A stretch of 64,000 bases of DNA from Mesorhizobium sp. M7A.F.Ca.US.008.03.1.1 (GTDB taxonomy: Bacteria; Pseudomonadota; Alphaproteobacteria; Rhizobiales; Rhizobiaceae): the NCBI RefSeq assembly GCF_003997495.1, contig NZ_RZRU01000017.1:1-64000 (forward strand), given 5' to 3'. Under the pieces are notes generated by a model. That model was not told the DNA's origin. It searched no databases and saw only the letters and a list, made by a program, of their open reading frames with translations. Every line of letters starts with the position of its first letter. Position 1 is the first letter of the stretch. Made by a program: the position numbers and the translations under genes. Of this stretch, positions 1 through 8,979 are shown piece by piece.

Positions 1-832
1 TCTGCGTGCGCAACGCCAGCAGCGCATCGAGCTCGCAGTCGAGCGTCAGGTAGAAATGCGGGATGGTGGTCTTGGCCTCGACCAGGCGCCGCGCAATGGT
101 CTTGCGCATATTGTCATGCGGGACGAGGTCGTAGGAGCCTTGTTCGAACAGCTTCAGCACCTGATCGTCCGACATCGCCTTTACCGCAGGCGCAGGAGCA
201 GGAGCGCCGGCCGGAGCCTTGGCTGCGGGTGCTGCCTTGGCGCCACCGCCGGCAATCGCGGCATCGACATCGGCCTTCACCACACGGCCATGCGGGCCTG
301 TGCCGGTCACACCGGACACATCGACGCCGGCCTCCTTGGCGATGCGGCGTGCAAGCGGCGAGGCGAAAGTGCGGCCTTCACCCTCCCCCTTGTGGGGAGG
401 GTCGGCCGGCCTTCCGGCCGGGGTGGGGGTCGCGGCGGTGGGTTCACCCCCACCCGCGCCTGCGGCGCGACCTCCCCCATCGGAGGGGGAGGTGGGAGCC
501 TGCGCCTTTGGGCCGTCATCCTTCTTTGCGGATGCTTCAGCCTTGGCCGGAGCAGCAGCACCGCTTTTCGCGGCAGCGCCTGCATCCTCACCTTCGGCGG
601 CGAGCACCGCGATCAGCGCGTTGACCTTGACGCCTTCGGTTCCGGCGGGAACGACGAGCTTTGCAACCGTGCCCTCATCGACCGCTTCGACTTCCATCGT
701 CGCCTTGTCGGTCTCGATCTCGGCGATGACATCGCCCGGCGAAACCTTGTCACCTTCCTTGACCAGCCACTTGGACAGATTGCCCTCTTCCATCGTGGGC
801 GACAGGGCCGGCATGGTGATGTTGATTGGCAT
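1..832 (-). CDS. pdhC: Dihydrolipoamide acetyltransferase E2 of pyruvate dehydrogenase (N-terminal part)
   Basis: E2 core of pyruvate dehydrogenase: its lipoyl arm carries acetyl groups from E1 to CoA. Only the first 277 or so residues are in the window. Residues 1-80 form a lipoyl domain with the lipoylated lysine in ETDKATMEV. An Ala/Pro linker follows, then a peripheral subunit-binding domain near residues 153-190 (FASPLARRIAKEAG), a second Ala/Pro linker, and the start of the catalytic domain (DNMRKTIARRL). The ATG at 832 has a GGAGG site 7 bases upstream and lies 18 bases after pdhB, so the pdhA-pdhB-pdhC operon is intact. The first linker carries an in-frame palindromic repeat (381-493), described separately. 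The frame is open from 832 to base 1. Confidence 0.95.
   Translation of the reverse strand, partial: MPINITMPALSPTMEEGNLSKWLVKEGDKVSPGDVIAEIETDKATMEVEAVDEGTVAKLVVPAGTEGVKVNALIAVLAAEGEDAGAAAKSGAAAPAKAEASAKKDDGPKAQAPTSPSDGGGRAAGAGGGEPTAATPTPAGRPADPPHKGEGEGRTFASPLARRIAKEAGVDVSGVTGTGPHGRVVKADVDAAIAGGGAKAAPAAKAPAGAPAPAPAVKAMSDDQVLKLFEQGSYDLVPHDNMRKTIARRLVEAKTTIPHFYLTLDCELDALLALRTQ
381..493. repeat. Palindromic intergenic-type repeat inserted in frame in pdhC
   Basis: This stretch has nested hairpins: CCCTCCCC/GGGGAGGG at 381-401, a GGCCGG/CCGGCC stem around 404-420, GGTGGGGGT/ACCCCCACC at 422-454, and ACCTCCCCC/GGAGGGGGAGGT at 470-493. The architecture and sequence are those of a repeat family that I recall as normally intergenic in Mesorhizobium and relatives. 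Read in the pdhC frame it has no stop and encodes about 38 Gly/Pro/Ala-rich residues (about residues 114-151), from PTSPSDGGG to PPHKGEGE. No second copy was noticed in the window. Confidence 0.85.
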
Positions 833-850
833 TTTGTCCTCCCGCCCGGT

Positions 851-2236
<1,386 letters not shown>

Positions 2237-2251
2237 GTCCTTGCCCTCCCG

Positions 2252-3289
2252 TTACAATACGATATCGGTCCAGAGTTCGGACGGATCCGGCTCTGCATCG
2301 TTCTGGGCAAATTCGGCGGCGTCGGCGACGATGTCGCGGACCTCCTTGTCGATGGTCTTGAGCTCGTCTTCGGTCGCCCACTTCTTCTCGATCAGCCGCG
2401 CCTTGACCTGTTCGATCGGGTCATGGTCGGAGCGCATCTTCTGCACTTCTTCCTTCGAGCGGTATTTTGCCGGATCGGACATCGAGTGGCCGCGGTAGCG
2501 GTAGGTCTGCATTTCGAGAATGATCGGTCCGTTGCCGGTGCGGCACCATTCGGTCGCCTGGTCGCCGGCGGCCTTGACAGCGCGGACGTCCATGCCATCG
2601 ACTTGGATGCCGGGAATCTTGAACGAAGCGCCACGGTGCGAGAAATTGGTTTCCGCCGAAGAGCGCGACACCGAGGTGCCCATGGCATAGCGGTTGTTCT
2701 CGATGATGTAGATCACCGGCAGCTTCCACAGCGAGGCCATGTTGAAGCTTTCGTAAACCTGGCCCTGGTTGGCCGCACCATCGCCGAAATAGGTCAGCGA
2801 GACATTGTTGTTGTCGCGGTAGCGGTTGGCGAAGGCCAAGCCCGTGCCGAGCGACACCTGCGCGCCGACGATGCCGTGGCCACCGTAAAAGTGCTTTTCC
2901 TTGGAGAACATGTGCATGGAGCCGCCCTTGCCCCGCGACAGGCCGCCGCGACGCCCGGTCAGTTCGGCCATGACGCCACGCGGCGACAGCTCCATCGCCA
3001 GCATGTGGCCGTGGTCGCGATAGGCGGTGATCATCTGATCGCCGTCGATCAGCGCCATCTTCATGCCGGTGACGACCGCTTCCTGGCCGATATAGAGGTG
3101 GCAGAAGCCGCCGATAAAACCCATGCCGTAGAGCTGGCCGGCCTTTTCCTCGAAGCGGCGGATGAGCAGCATGTGCCGGTAGGCGGCAAGCTCTTCGTCC
3201 TTGGTGAATTCGACAGGCTTGGGCGCGGAAAGCCCCGATTTGCCGTCGGATTTGGATTTGGCAGGCGCTTTTCTGGCTGCGGTGGCCAT
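2252..3289 (-). CDS. pdhA: Pyruvate dehydrogenase E1 component, alpha subunit
   Basis: Alpha subunit of the E1 heterotetramer, which binds thiamine diphosphate. The TPP motif is clear (GDGAANQGQVYESF ... ENNRYAMGTS), as is the substrate-channel segment RGHSMSDPAKYRS. The first 30 residues are a Lys/Ala-rich extension before the conserved core, common in rhizobial PdhA. The length, 345 residues, is normal. It is the first gene of pdhA-pdhB-pdhC, and the 194 bases between it and ftsB probably hold the operon promoter. No mitochondrial-type regulation is implied. Confidence 0.97.
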   Translation of the reverse strand: MATAARKAPAKSKSDGKSGLSAPKPVEFTKDEELAAYRHMLLIRRFEEKAGQLYGMGFIGGFCHLYIGQEAVVTGMKMALIDGDQMITAYRDHGHMLAMELSPRGVMAELTGRRGGLSRGKGGSMHMFSKEKHFYGGHGIVGAQVSLGTGLAFANRYRDNNNVSLTYFGDGAANQGQVYESFNMASLWKLPVIYIIENNRYAMGTSVSRSSAETNFSHRGASFKIPGIQVDGMDVRAVKAAGDQATEWCRTGNGPIILEMQTYRYRGHSMSDPAKYRSKEEVQKMRSDHDPIEQVKARLIEKKWATEDELKTIDKEVRDIVADAAEFAQNDAEPDPSELWTDIVL

Positions 3290-3402
3290 GCATCACTCCC
3301 TATTGGCGTCTCTTCGTGGACATTAGAGCAGGATCAAATCTGCTCTGGGGAGATCAGCTCCTCCCCACCGATTTTAGGGAGGCTAACACGCGTTAAAGCG
3401 TT

Positions 3403-3435
3403 GCGCCATGCCGAATTTGCATAGCTGGCATGCGC
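3403..3435. repeat. Imperfect inverted repeat between ftsB and pdhA
   Basis: The arms GCGCCATGCC and GGCATGCGC flank a short A/T-rich loop in the 194-base gap upstream of pdhA. There is no T-tract, so a simple intrinsic terminator is unlikely. The gap also holds the smaller inverted repeat GAGCAGGATCAAATCTGCTC (about 3325-3344). The structure could be an operator or repeat debris. Confidence 0.4.
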
Positions 3436-3483
3436 CTAAGCGATTAAAATCATTGAAAATATTGGCGATTAACTTAAAATCAG

Positions 3484-3807
3484 TTATTTCGCCGAGGTCG
3501 GCAACATAATGGTGATTTCGTCAGCCTGGGACAGATTGAGTGCCTTGCGCGCCTGCTCATCGAGCATGTCCTTCTCGAGCGTGCCTTCATGCATCAGTCG
3601 AACGCGGCGCTCAAGTTCCATGCGGCGCGCCTTGATCGCATCGAGCTGGCCTTGCAGCGCAACAGTCTGGGCTTCCAGCTGATATTTCGAGTAGATGCCG
3701 AATTCGCCGTGATAGGCATGAAAGCCGAAATAGGCCAGGAACGCCACGCAAAGCGAGGGAATGATCAGCCGGCCGGTGTTTCTCTGCTTGTGCTGACGCG
3801 TCCACAT
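3484..3807 (-). CDS. ftsB: Septum formation initiator FtsB/DivIC family protein
   Basis: A 107-residue bitopic membrane protein with the FtsB layout: short basic cytoplasmic N-terminus, one transmembrane helix (about residues 14-32, LIIPSLCVAFLAYFGFHAYHG), then a periplasmic coiled coil (about 38-80) and the typical MLDEQARKALNLSQADEI segment. FtsB links FtsQ to FtsL in the divisome. The position between eno and pdhA is the usual one for alphaproteobacterial ftsB-like genes. Sequence conservation in this family is low, so the call rests on layout plus context. Confidence 0.88.
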   Translation of the reverse strand: MWTRQHKQRNTGRLIIPSLCVAFLAYFGFHAYHGEFGIYSKYQLEAQTVALQGQLDAIKARRMELERRVRLMHEGTLEKDMLDEQARKALNLSQADEITIMLPTSAK

Positions 3808-3817
3808 CGCCCGATTC

Positions 3818-3937
3818 CTCTAGAGCATGAGGCCGAAAAGCGTGAAGCGGTTTTCGGACGACATCATGCTCTATCTCTTTGATTTAGAGTCGGATTCAGA
3901 TTTCAGGTCGAACAGACCTGAAATCATCCGGCTCTAG
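3818..3937. repeat. Rhizobial intergenic mosaic-type palindromic repeat
   Basis: Two adjacent hairpins occupy the ftsB-eno gap. The first, 3821-3873, has arms TAGAGCATGA/TCATGCTCTA around a GGTTTTCGGACGACA-type centre. The second, 3893-3930, contains ATTTCAGGTC/GACCTGAAAT. The consensus AGCATGA-GCCGAAAAG-GTGAAGCGG is one I recall from many Mesorhizobium intergenic regions. It is non-coding. Confidence 0.75.
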
Positions 3938-4020
3938 GCCGCGAACTCAGGCGGCTCACGATCTTTTTCGCCCGATTGTGCTTAACGGACGGTTACAGGC
4001 GGCCTGTTTGGCGGCGCCGA

Positions 4021-4058
4021 AACGAAAAAGGGCGAGAATGCTCCCGCCCTTTTGTCCG
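4021..4058 (-). terminator. Intrinsic terminator downstream of eno
   Basis: GGGCG...CGCCC stem, read on the minus strand as GGGCGGGAGCATTCTCGCCC followed by a T-run (the plus strand shows the AAAAA tract before the stem). It lies 26 bases beyond the eno stop codon. Confidence 0.75.
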
Positions 4059-4083
4059 GTATCGATGAGCCGGCGTTTCCGGA

Positions 4084-5358
4084 TCAGCCCTTGACCACCG
4101 ACTTGCCGGCGTAGCTTGCCTGCTTGCCGAGTTCTTCCTCGATGCGGATCAGCTGGTTGTACTTGGCCATACGATCCGAGCGCGACAGCGAGCCGGTCTT
4201 GATCTGTCCGCAATTGGTGGCGACGGCGAGATCGGCGATGGTCGAATCCTCGGTTTCGCCCGAGCGGTGCGACATGACGGCGGTATAGCCGGCCTTGTGC
4301 GCGGTCTCGACGGCATCGAGCGTTTCCGTCAGCGAACCGATCTGGTTGACCTTGACCAGGATCGAATTGGCAACGCCCATGCGGATGCCGTCGCGCAGCC
4401 TTGCGGTGTTGGTGACGAACAGGTCGTCGCCGACCAGCTGGGTCTTGTTGCCGATCAGGTCGGTCAGGTACTTCCAGCCTTCCCAGTCGTCCTCGGCCAA
4501 GCCGTCCTCGATCGAAATGATGGGATAGTCGGCGGCAAGCTTGGCCAGGTACTTGGCCTGCGCCTTGGGGTCACGCGTCTTCTTCTCGCCCTCATAGACG
4601 TAGTTGCCGTCCTTGAAGAACTCGGTCGCGGCGCAATCGAGGCCGAGCGCAATCTCTTCGCCCGGCTTGAAGCCGGCCTGCTCGATCGATTCCATGATGA
4701 AATCGAGAGCCACCGGCGCGCTCTTCAAATTCGGGGCGAAGCCGCCCTCGTCGCCGACATTGGTGTTGTGGCCGGCATCCTTCAGCTTCTTGCGCAGCGT
4801 GTGGAAGATTTCCGAACCCCAGCGCACCCCTTCGCGCAGCGTCGGCGCGCCGATCGGCATGATCATGAATTCCTGGAAGTCGATCGGGTTGTCGGCATGC
4901 GCGCCGCCATTGATGATGTTCATCATCGGTACCGGCAGGACATGCGCCTTGGTGCCGCCGACATAACGGTAGAGCGGCAGACCCGAAGCATCGGCCGCGG
5001 CCTTGGCCACCGCCAGCGACACGCCGAGGATGGCGTTGGCGCCGAGCCGGCTCTTGTTGGGCGTGCCGTCAAGCTCGATCATGGTCTGGTCGATATGGAT
5101 CTGGTTTTCGGCTTCCATGCCGCCGATCGCCTCGAACAGCTCGCCGTTCACCGCTTCGATCGCCTTGAGCACGCCCTTGCCGAGATAGCGGGCGCCGCCG
5201 TCGCGCAGTTCAACGGCCTCGTGGGCACCGGTCGAGGCGCCCGACGGCACCGCCGCGCGGCCCATCGAGCCGTCTTCGAGAATGACATCGACCTCGACGG
5301 TCGGATTTCCACGGCTGTCCAGGATTTCACGCCCGACAATGTCGATGATGGCGGTCAT
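4084..5358 (-). CDS. eno: Enolase
   Basis: Glycolytic phosphopyruvate hydratase, which interconverts 2-phosphoglycerate and phosphoenolpyruvate using Mg2+. The N-terminus MTAIIDIVGREILDSRGNP, the central GDDLFVTN motif and the signature SHRSGETEDSTIADLAVAT are all present. At 424 residues it has the normal length. The ATG at 5358 is preferred over one at 5394 because homology starts there and GAGGA lies 8 bases upstream. It is monocistronic by its own terminator and sits in the conserved kdsA-eno-ftsB-pdh block. Confidence 0.98.
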   Translation of the reverse strand: MTAIIDIVGREILDSRGNPTVEVDVILEDGSMGRAAVPSGASTGAHEAVELRDGGARYLGKGVLKAIEAVNGELFEAIGGMEAENQIHIDQTMIELDGTPNKSRLGANAILGVSLAVAKAAADASGLPLYRYVGGTKAHVLPVPMMNIINGGAHADNPIDFQEFMIMPIGAPTLREGVRWGSEIFHTLRKKLKDAGHNTNVGDEGGFAPNLKSAPVALDFIMESIEQAGFKPGEEIALGLDCAATEFFKDGNYVYEGEKKTRDPKAQAKYLAKLAADYPIISIEDGLAEDDWEGWKYLTDLIGNKTQLVGDDLFVTNTARLRDGIRMGVANSILVKVNQIGSLTETLDAVETAHKAGYTAVMSHRSGETEDSTIADLAVATNCGQIKTGSLSRSDRMAKYNQLIRIEEELGKQASYAGKSVVKG

Positions 5359-5512
5359 TTGCGATGTCCTCGATTGATCTGAAGAATGCCGCACGTCTTA
5401 GCCAAAGCGCCGCAAAAGGCAATCGGCCGGCTGGCAATTATTGCCGCGGCATCGGCCCAAAGTGCGCTGCGTTTAAACGGATTCAGTCGCCGCGCTTTAA
5501 GTTTTTCTTGTC

Positions 5513-5562
5513 AAGCATGTCGTTCTCCCAAAACCGGGATCACTTTTGGGCGATATGCATCA
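5513..5562. repeat. Rhizobial intergenic palindromic repeat (GCATGTCG type)
   Basis: Nested palindrome in the 300-base gap between eno and a small lipoprotein gene. The outer arms GCATGTCG/CGATATGC (5515-5522 and 5551-5558) enclose CCCAAAA/TTTTGGG around a CCGGGATCAC loop. The sequence matches a family I recall from Mesorhizobium intergenic regions. It differs from the element at 3818-3937. The rest of the gap shows no gene. Confidence 0.7.
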
Positions 5563-5664
5563 GGCGATTCACGAAGCGCAAATCGCTGTCATCATAAGTC
5601 ATGTACGGCAGGCCGGCTTCCGGTTAAGGTGCAGCGCGCGGGGCGAAACAGGAGGAGTTTCGCC

Positions 5665-5781
5665 ATGTCCCAGTTGAGTGGTATCGTGAGTCTGTTCCTG
5701 ATCGCGGCGGCCTTCCTGACGTCGTGCGACCATCAGCAGTCACCATCCAAGGCGATGGTCCCCTCGCACCTCAGCGAGTAG
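5665..5781 (+). CDS. Small predicted lipoprotein (38 residues)
   Basis: Tiny reading frame with a strong ribosome site (AGGAGGAG, 8-10 bases before the ATG). The peptide has a short polar start, a hydrophobic stretch (IVSLFLIAAAFL) and a lipobox LTSC, giving Cys21 as the predicted acylation site. Only about 18 polar residues would remain after processing. It ends just before a strong terminator. The function is unknown. The ribosome site, signal sequence and terminator together make it more credible than a chance frame. It resembles entericidin-like or other small envelope lipoproteins only in layout. Confidence 0.6.
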   Translation: MSQLSGIVSLFLIAAAFLTSCDHQQSPSKAMVPSHLSE

Positions 5782-5791
5782 CTGCCGCATC

Positions 5792-5836
5792 AAACCAAAA
5801 ACGGCCCCGTCGCAACGGGGCCATTTTTGGTTTTGG
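5792..5836. terminator. Bidirectional intrinsic terminator
   Basis: Perfect stem GGCCCCGT/ACGGGGCC, extended by CCAAAAA/TTTTTGG flanks, so it has a T-run on both strands. It separates the small lipoprotein gene (plus) from the PRC-barrel gene (minus). Confidence 0.9.
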
Positions 5837-5840
5837 GCCG

Positions 5841-6209
5841 TCAGTGCCAGTAAGGCGTGACTTTGTAATATTCGTAGGATGCGTCGCGAGCGGTCTCGCC
5901 ATTCGCGTCGGTCAGTTCGTTGATCGAATAGGCGGGTGCCGCCTTCAACTGCTCCTTGGAGAACGGCACGACATAGCCGCCCATGTCCTCATCATAATCG
6001 AGGCTGGCCCACGGAATGGCGTGATATTTCTCGCCGATGCCGAGGAAGCCGCCAAAACCGATCACCGCGAACATAATGCCGTTCGCCATCTTGTCGAGCA
6101 TCACATCCTCGATACTGCCGATGCTCGTGCCTTCGGTGTTGTAGACCGATGTGCCGATCACCCGGGAAGCGGCGATGGCTTGGGTGTGGCCTGTCTGGGT
6201 TGTCATCAT
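5841..6209 (-). CDS. PRC-barrel domain protein
   Basis: A protein of about 122 residues. A PRC-barrel covers roughly residues 15-100: ASRVIGTSVYNTEGTSIGSIEDVMLD, a conserved central hydrophobic strand and the YHAIPWASLDYDEDMGGYVV segment. PRC-barrel proteins bind partners in RNA processing, photosynthesis or stress; in rhizobia, stand-alone copies are often stress-related. The start at 6209 (or the next ATG at 6206) is chosen because AGGAG lies immediately upstream. It is followed by the bidirectional terminator at 5792. Its precise role cannot be inferred here. Confidence 0.85.
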   Translation of the reverse strand: MMTTQTGHTQAIAASRVIGTSVYNTEGTSIGSIEDVMLDKMANGIMFAVIGFGGFLGIGEKYHAIPWASLDYDEDMGGYVVPFSKEQLKAAPAYSINELTDANGETARDASYEYYKVTPYWH

Positions 6210-6292
6210 TGTGCTCCTCATTGTGGTTTCGAACCATACTTGGACAATGAGGGGCGGGGGCGAAGGTTCCCGACTTTTTCGGCGTCGACCGA

Positions 6293-6496
6293 TCACTCCG
6301 CGAGAATGAAGGTAACCTTCCTATTGACGCGATAGGCAGCAATCTTGCCGTCTTGGACGACGATCTTCTGGTCCTGGATCCAGGCGCCCTCGACGTTCTT
6401 CAGGGTTTTGGATGCGCGCGCAATTCCCTGTTCGATGGCGTCCTGAAAGCTCTTCTTGGACGACGATGTGATTTCGGTGGCGCGGGCGACAGACAC
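6293..6496 (-). CDS. Dodecin family flavin-binding protein
   Basis: Small dodecin-like protein (67 residues), expected to form a hollow dodecamer that stores or buffers flavin. Conserved features are SVARATEITSSSKKSFQDAI, QGIARASKTLKNVEGAWI and the final beta strand YRVNRKVTFIL. The longer frame starts at an ATG at 6523, but a GGAGGA ribosome site lies 7 bases before a GTG at 6496, and the family starts there, so the GTG is preferred. It lies between kdsA and eno. Confidence 0.9.
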   Translation of the reverse strand: MSVARATEITSSSKKSFQDAIEQGIARASKTLKNVEGAWIQDQKIVVQDGKIAAYRVNRKVTFILAE

Positions 6497-6592
6497 ATAG
6501 CTTCCTCCTGCCAAAACGCTCATTTCCCGGTCGAGCGTTCAGGCGGCTTGCGCCTCCACAAGCATCGGCGCTCAACAGAGGATATGGCCGGC

Positions 6593-7453
6593 CTAGAGAC
6601 CCTTGGCGATGCGGTCGAATGCCATCAGCCGCTCGAGCAGGGCGGGCATGTCCTTCAACGGCAGCATGTTCGGGCCGTCGGAAGAGGTCGAATTGTCAGG
6701 ATCCTCATGGGTCTCGATGAACACGCCGGCGACGCCGACAGCGACGGCCGCGCGCGCCAGCGTCTCGACAAAGCGGCGCTCGCCGCCCGAGGAGCCCCCC
6801 TGCCCGCCCGGCTGCTGCACCGAATGGGTAGCATCGAAGATCACCGGCGCGCCGATCTCGGCCATGATGGGAAGAGCGCGCATGTCGGAGACCAGCGTGT
6901 TGTAGCCGAAGGACGCGCCGCGCTCGGTGGTCAGCACATTGGCGTTGCCCGATCCGGTGATCTTGGCGACGACGTTCTTCATGTCCCAGGGGGCGAGGAA
7001 CTGCCCCTTCTTCACGTTGATCACCTTGCCGGTTTTCGCCGCGGCGACCAGCATGTCGGTCTGGCGCGACAGGAAAGCCGGAATCTGCAGGACATCGACA
7101 TGCGGCGCGACGATGGCGCACTGCTCCTCGGTGTGGACATCGGTCAGCACGGGGAGCGAAAATTCCTTTCGCAGTTCGTCGAAGACGGGAAGTGCCGCGT
7201 CCATGCCGGCGCCGCGCGTCGCCGACAGCGAGGTGCGGTTGGCCTTGTCGTAGCTGGTCTTGTAGACGAGGCCTATGCCGAGCCTGCCGGTCAGTTCCTT
7301 CAGCGCGCCGGCCATGTCGAAGGCGTGCTGCCGCGATTCGAACTGGCACGGGCCGGCGATCAGGGACAAAGCCGCCTTGTTGTCGAAGACGACATTGCCG
7401 ACGGTTACAGACGGATTGGGCGTCATCGAATTGGACGCTTGCGGCTTGCTCAT
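6593..7453 (-). CDS. kdsA: 3-deoxy-8-phosphooctulonate (KDO-8-phosphate) synthase
   Basis: Condenses phosphoenolpyruvate with arabinose-5-phosphate to give KDO-8-phosphate for lipopolysaccharide core. The family motifs IAGPCQFES, SYDKANRTS, TDVHTEEQC and FDATHSVQQPGG are in order over 286 residues. Its start overlaps the stop of the upstream VOC gene by 4 bases, so the two are translationally coupled. Such an arrangement is somewhat unusual, since kdsA more often follows pyrG directly. Confidence 0.97.
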   Translation of the reverse strand: MSKPQASNSMTPNPSVTVGNVVFDNKAALSLIAGPCQFESRQHAFDMAGALKELTGRLGIGLVYKTSYDKANRTSLSATRGAGMDAALPVFDELRKEFSLPVLTDVHTEEQCAIVAPHVDVLQIPAFLSRQTDMLVAAAKTGKVINVKKGQFLAPWDMKNVVAKITGSGNANVLTTERGASFGYNTLVSDMRALPIMAEIGAPVIFDATHSVQQPGGQGGSSGGERRFVETLARAAVAVGVAGVFIETHEDPDNSTSSDGPNMLPLKDMPALLERLMAFDRIAKGL

Positions 7454-8337
7454 GGGATCTCCCGGAAGATGAAAGCCGCGCCCTGTCCGGGTGCGGGCCG
7501 CACGACAATATCATTGCCCGTTATATCGTGTTGGACGGAATTGGCTGCAAGCAGCCTCGATGTCACATCGGCGTTCCGAACCGAAAAGACCACCGCTGCG
7601 AAGCGTAGATCTGTCGGCGCACCGGCCGGCAGGCCAAAGCGCGCGGTGAAAGCCGCGCGGTCAAGCACGCTCAAATCTGCATTCGGCAAGGGAAACATGC
7701 CGCCCTGCCTGTCGGCGGCCGGATCATCCACCGCCACGGAAATCAGCCCATGCTGTTTTCCAGGCGCATCGCTGACCGCCAAGATCTCGACAATTCCGGT
7801 CGCGCCGTTGGCGTGGGCCTGCAAAGCCGTGCGGTCAACATCAGGCGCGTTGACGCGCTCGCAGGCAAACAGAAAGGCGTCCGTGGCTTCGGCTCCGGCC
7901 GCGAAGGCGAGCTTGAACGATGCGATGTCGCTTCTGCCGGCCGGGTCGGTGAAGGCGCGCGAAAAACCCAGCATGTCTCCCGCCGAGACGCCGGCATCGA
8001 CATAGCGTGCATGGTCGGCATCGGCATTGCCCGTACCTAGAACAATGGCGGAAAATCCCTCGTCGCCGTTGCCGTCGCGATAGGCGCGATCACGCGTGAC
8101 GAAGACATTGCCGTCTGCGATGGCCTTTGTCGCCACCTGTTCGTCGCCGACCGCCAGCGGTTCGAGATAGGGGCCGTCGGCCAGGAAAACACAGCAGTTT
8201 TCCGTTCCGAAGGGATGGATGCCGGTCGGGGCCACGACGAAGCCAAGAGCGGCGAGCCGGGCTCGCGCCACCTCCAGGCTCTGCGTCGGCAGCACCAGGT
8301 GATCGAGCGGATGAGTGCCAAGGGTGGTTCGGGTCAT
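7450..8337 (-). CDS. VOC-fold (glyoxalase-like) domain protein
   Basis: Protein of 295 residues with two vicinal-oxygen-chelate halves. The first begins THPLDHLVLPTQSLEVARARLAALGF and continues GIHPFGTENCCVFL; the second half has weaker repeats. The family includes glyoxalases, dioxygenases and resistance proteins, and the substrate cannot be predicted. The start at 8337 (MTRTTLG) is preferred to an ATG 27 bases earlier because the conserved HPLDHLV strand follows it directly. It overlaps kdsA by 4 bases in one operon. Confidence 0.8.
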   Translation of the reverse strand: MTRTTLGTHPLDHLVLPTQSLEVARARLAALGFVVAPTGIHPFGTENCCVFLADGPYLEPLAVGDEQVATKAIADGNVFVTRDRAYRDGNGDEGFSAIVLGTGNADADHARYVDAGVSAGDMLGFSRAFTDPAGRSDIASFKLAFAAGAEATDAFLFACERVNAPDVDRTALQAHANGATGIVEILAVSDAPGKQHGLISVAVDDPAADRQGGMFPLPNADLSVLDRAAFTARFGLPAGAPTDLRFAAVVFSVRNADVTSRLLAANSVQHDITGNDIVVRPAPGQGAAFIFREIP

Positions 8338-8453
8338 GCAGCCGCGATGTGCATCATTCCGCAAATCGGTTCAAGACTTGATCGCAATCCCGGCTAGTTC
8401 ATCCGCCAGTTCACCGGACATCGAAAAAGGCACTAACTGGGACAAGGCCTCAA

Positions 8454-8744
8454 TCAGCTTCCGGCAACGACATCGGCGGAATAGCGCAGCTCGCGCATCG
8501 GTTTGACCTTGCTGGTGGTCTGCGCATAGAGCGGGTGCGCCTTGTAGGCGGCCAGCGCGGCGTCATCGGCGAACTCCGCGTAGACGACCACGTCGACCTC
8601 ATCCGACAGCGGATCGACCTTGGTGTTGAGCGTGACCTCGAACAGGCTGGAATGGGGAATCTCGCCGAGCGCCAGCAGGCCGGTGCGCACGGCCTCGACA
8701 TCCTCTTTACGCCGCGCGCTGAAGAAAACGATATGCCGGATCAA
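8454..8744 (-). CDS. Dabb family (stress-responsive alpha/beta-barrel) protein
   Basis: A 96-residue dimeric alpha+beta barrel protein. The family pattern is IRHIVFFSARRK, a central helix, EVDVVVYAEFADDAALAAYKAHPLY and a last strand. No ATG fits; a TTG at 8744 is preceded by GGAGG at a spacing of 6 and gives the expected family N-terminus (M-IRHIVFF). Function is unknown; relatives are induced by stress or act as small cyclases. It seems to be monocistronic. Confidence 0.85.
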   Translation of the reverse strand: MIRHIVFFSARRKEDVEAVRTGLLALGEIPHSSLFEVTLNTKVDPLSDEVDVVVYAEFADDAALAAYKAHPLYAQTTSKVKPMRELRYSADVVAGS

Positions 8745-8844
8745 CGCCGCCTCCTCGATCGAAAATGCCGGGGTTCTTTTGTGACGGCAGGACTGTGGCG
8801 TCAATCGACAAGGATGTCGCGGGTGCCGATCGTTCGAATGGATG

Positions 8845-8979
8845 CTAGATCTGGCCGGTGATGGATCGCACGACGTGCGAGACACCCCTCACGGTGGCGT
8901 CGAGATACCGGCCCTCACGGTACATGCCGTCCCAGATCAGGAAGAACGCGATGGCGGCGATGACGATTACATAACGCAT
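8845..8979 (-). CDS. Small single-pass membrane protein (44 residues)
   Basis: Short protein starting MRYVIVIAAIAFFLIWD, with one hydrophobic helix followed by a basic/polar tail (YREGRYLDATVRGVSHVVRS). It resembles small hypothetical proteins that I recall from rhizobial genomes. The frame extends upstream to 9033 but the hydrophobic N-terminus makes the ATG at 8979 more likely. The ribosome site is weak. The function is unknown. Confidence 0.55.
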   Translation of the reverse strand: MRYVIVIAAIAFFLIWDGMYREGRYLDATVRGVSHVVRSITGQI

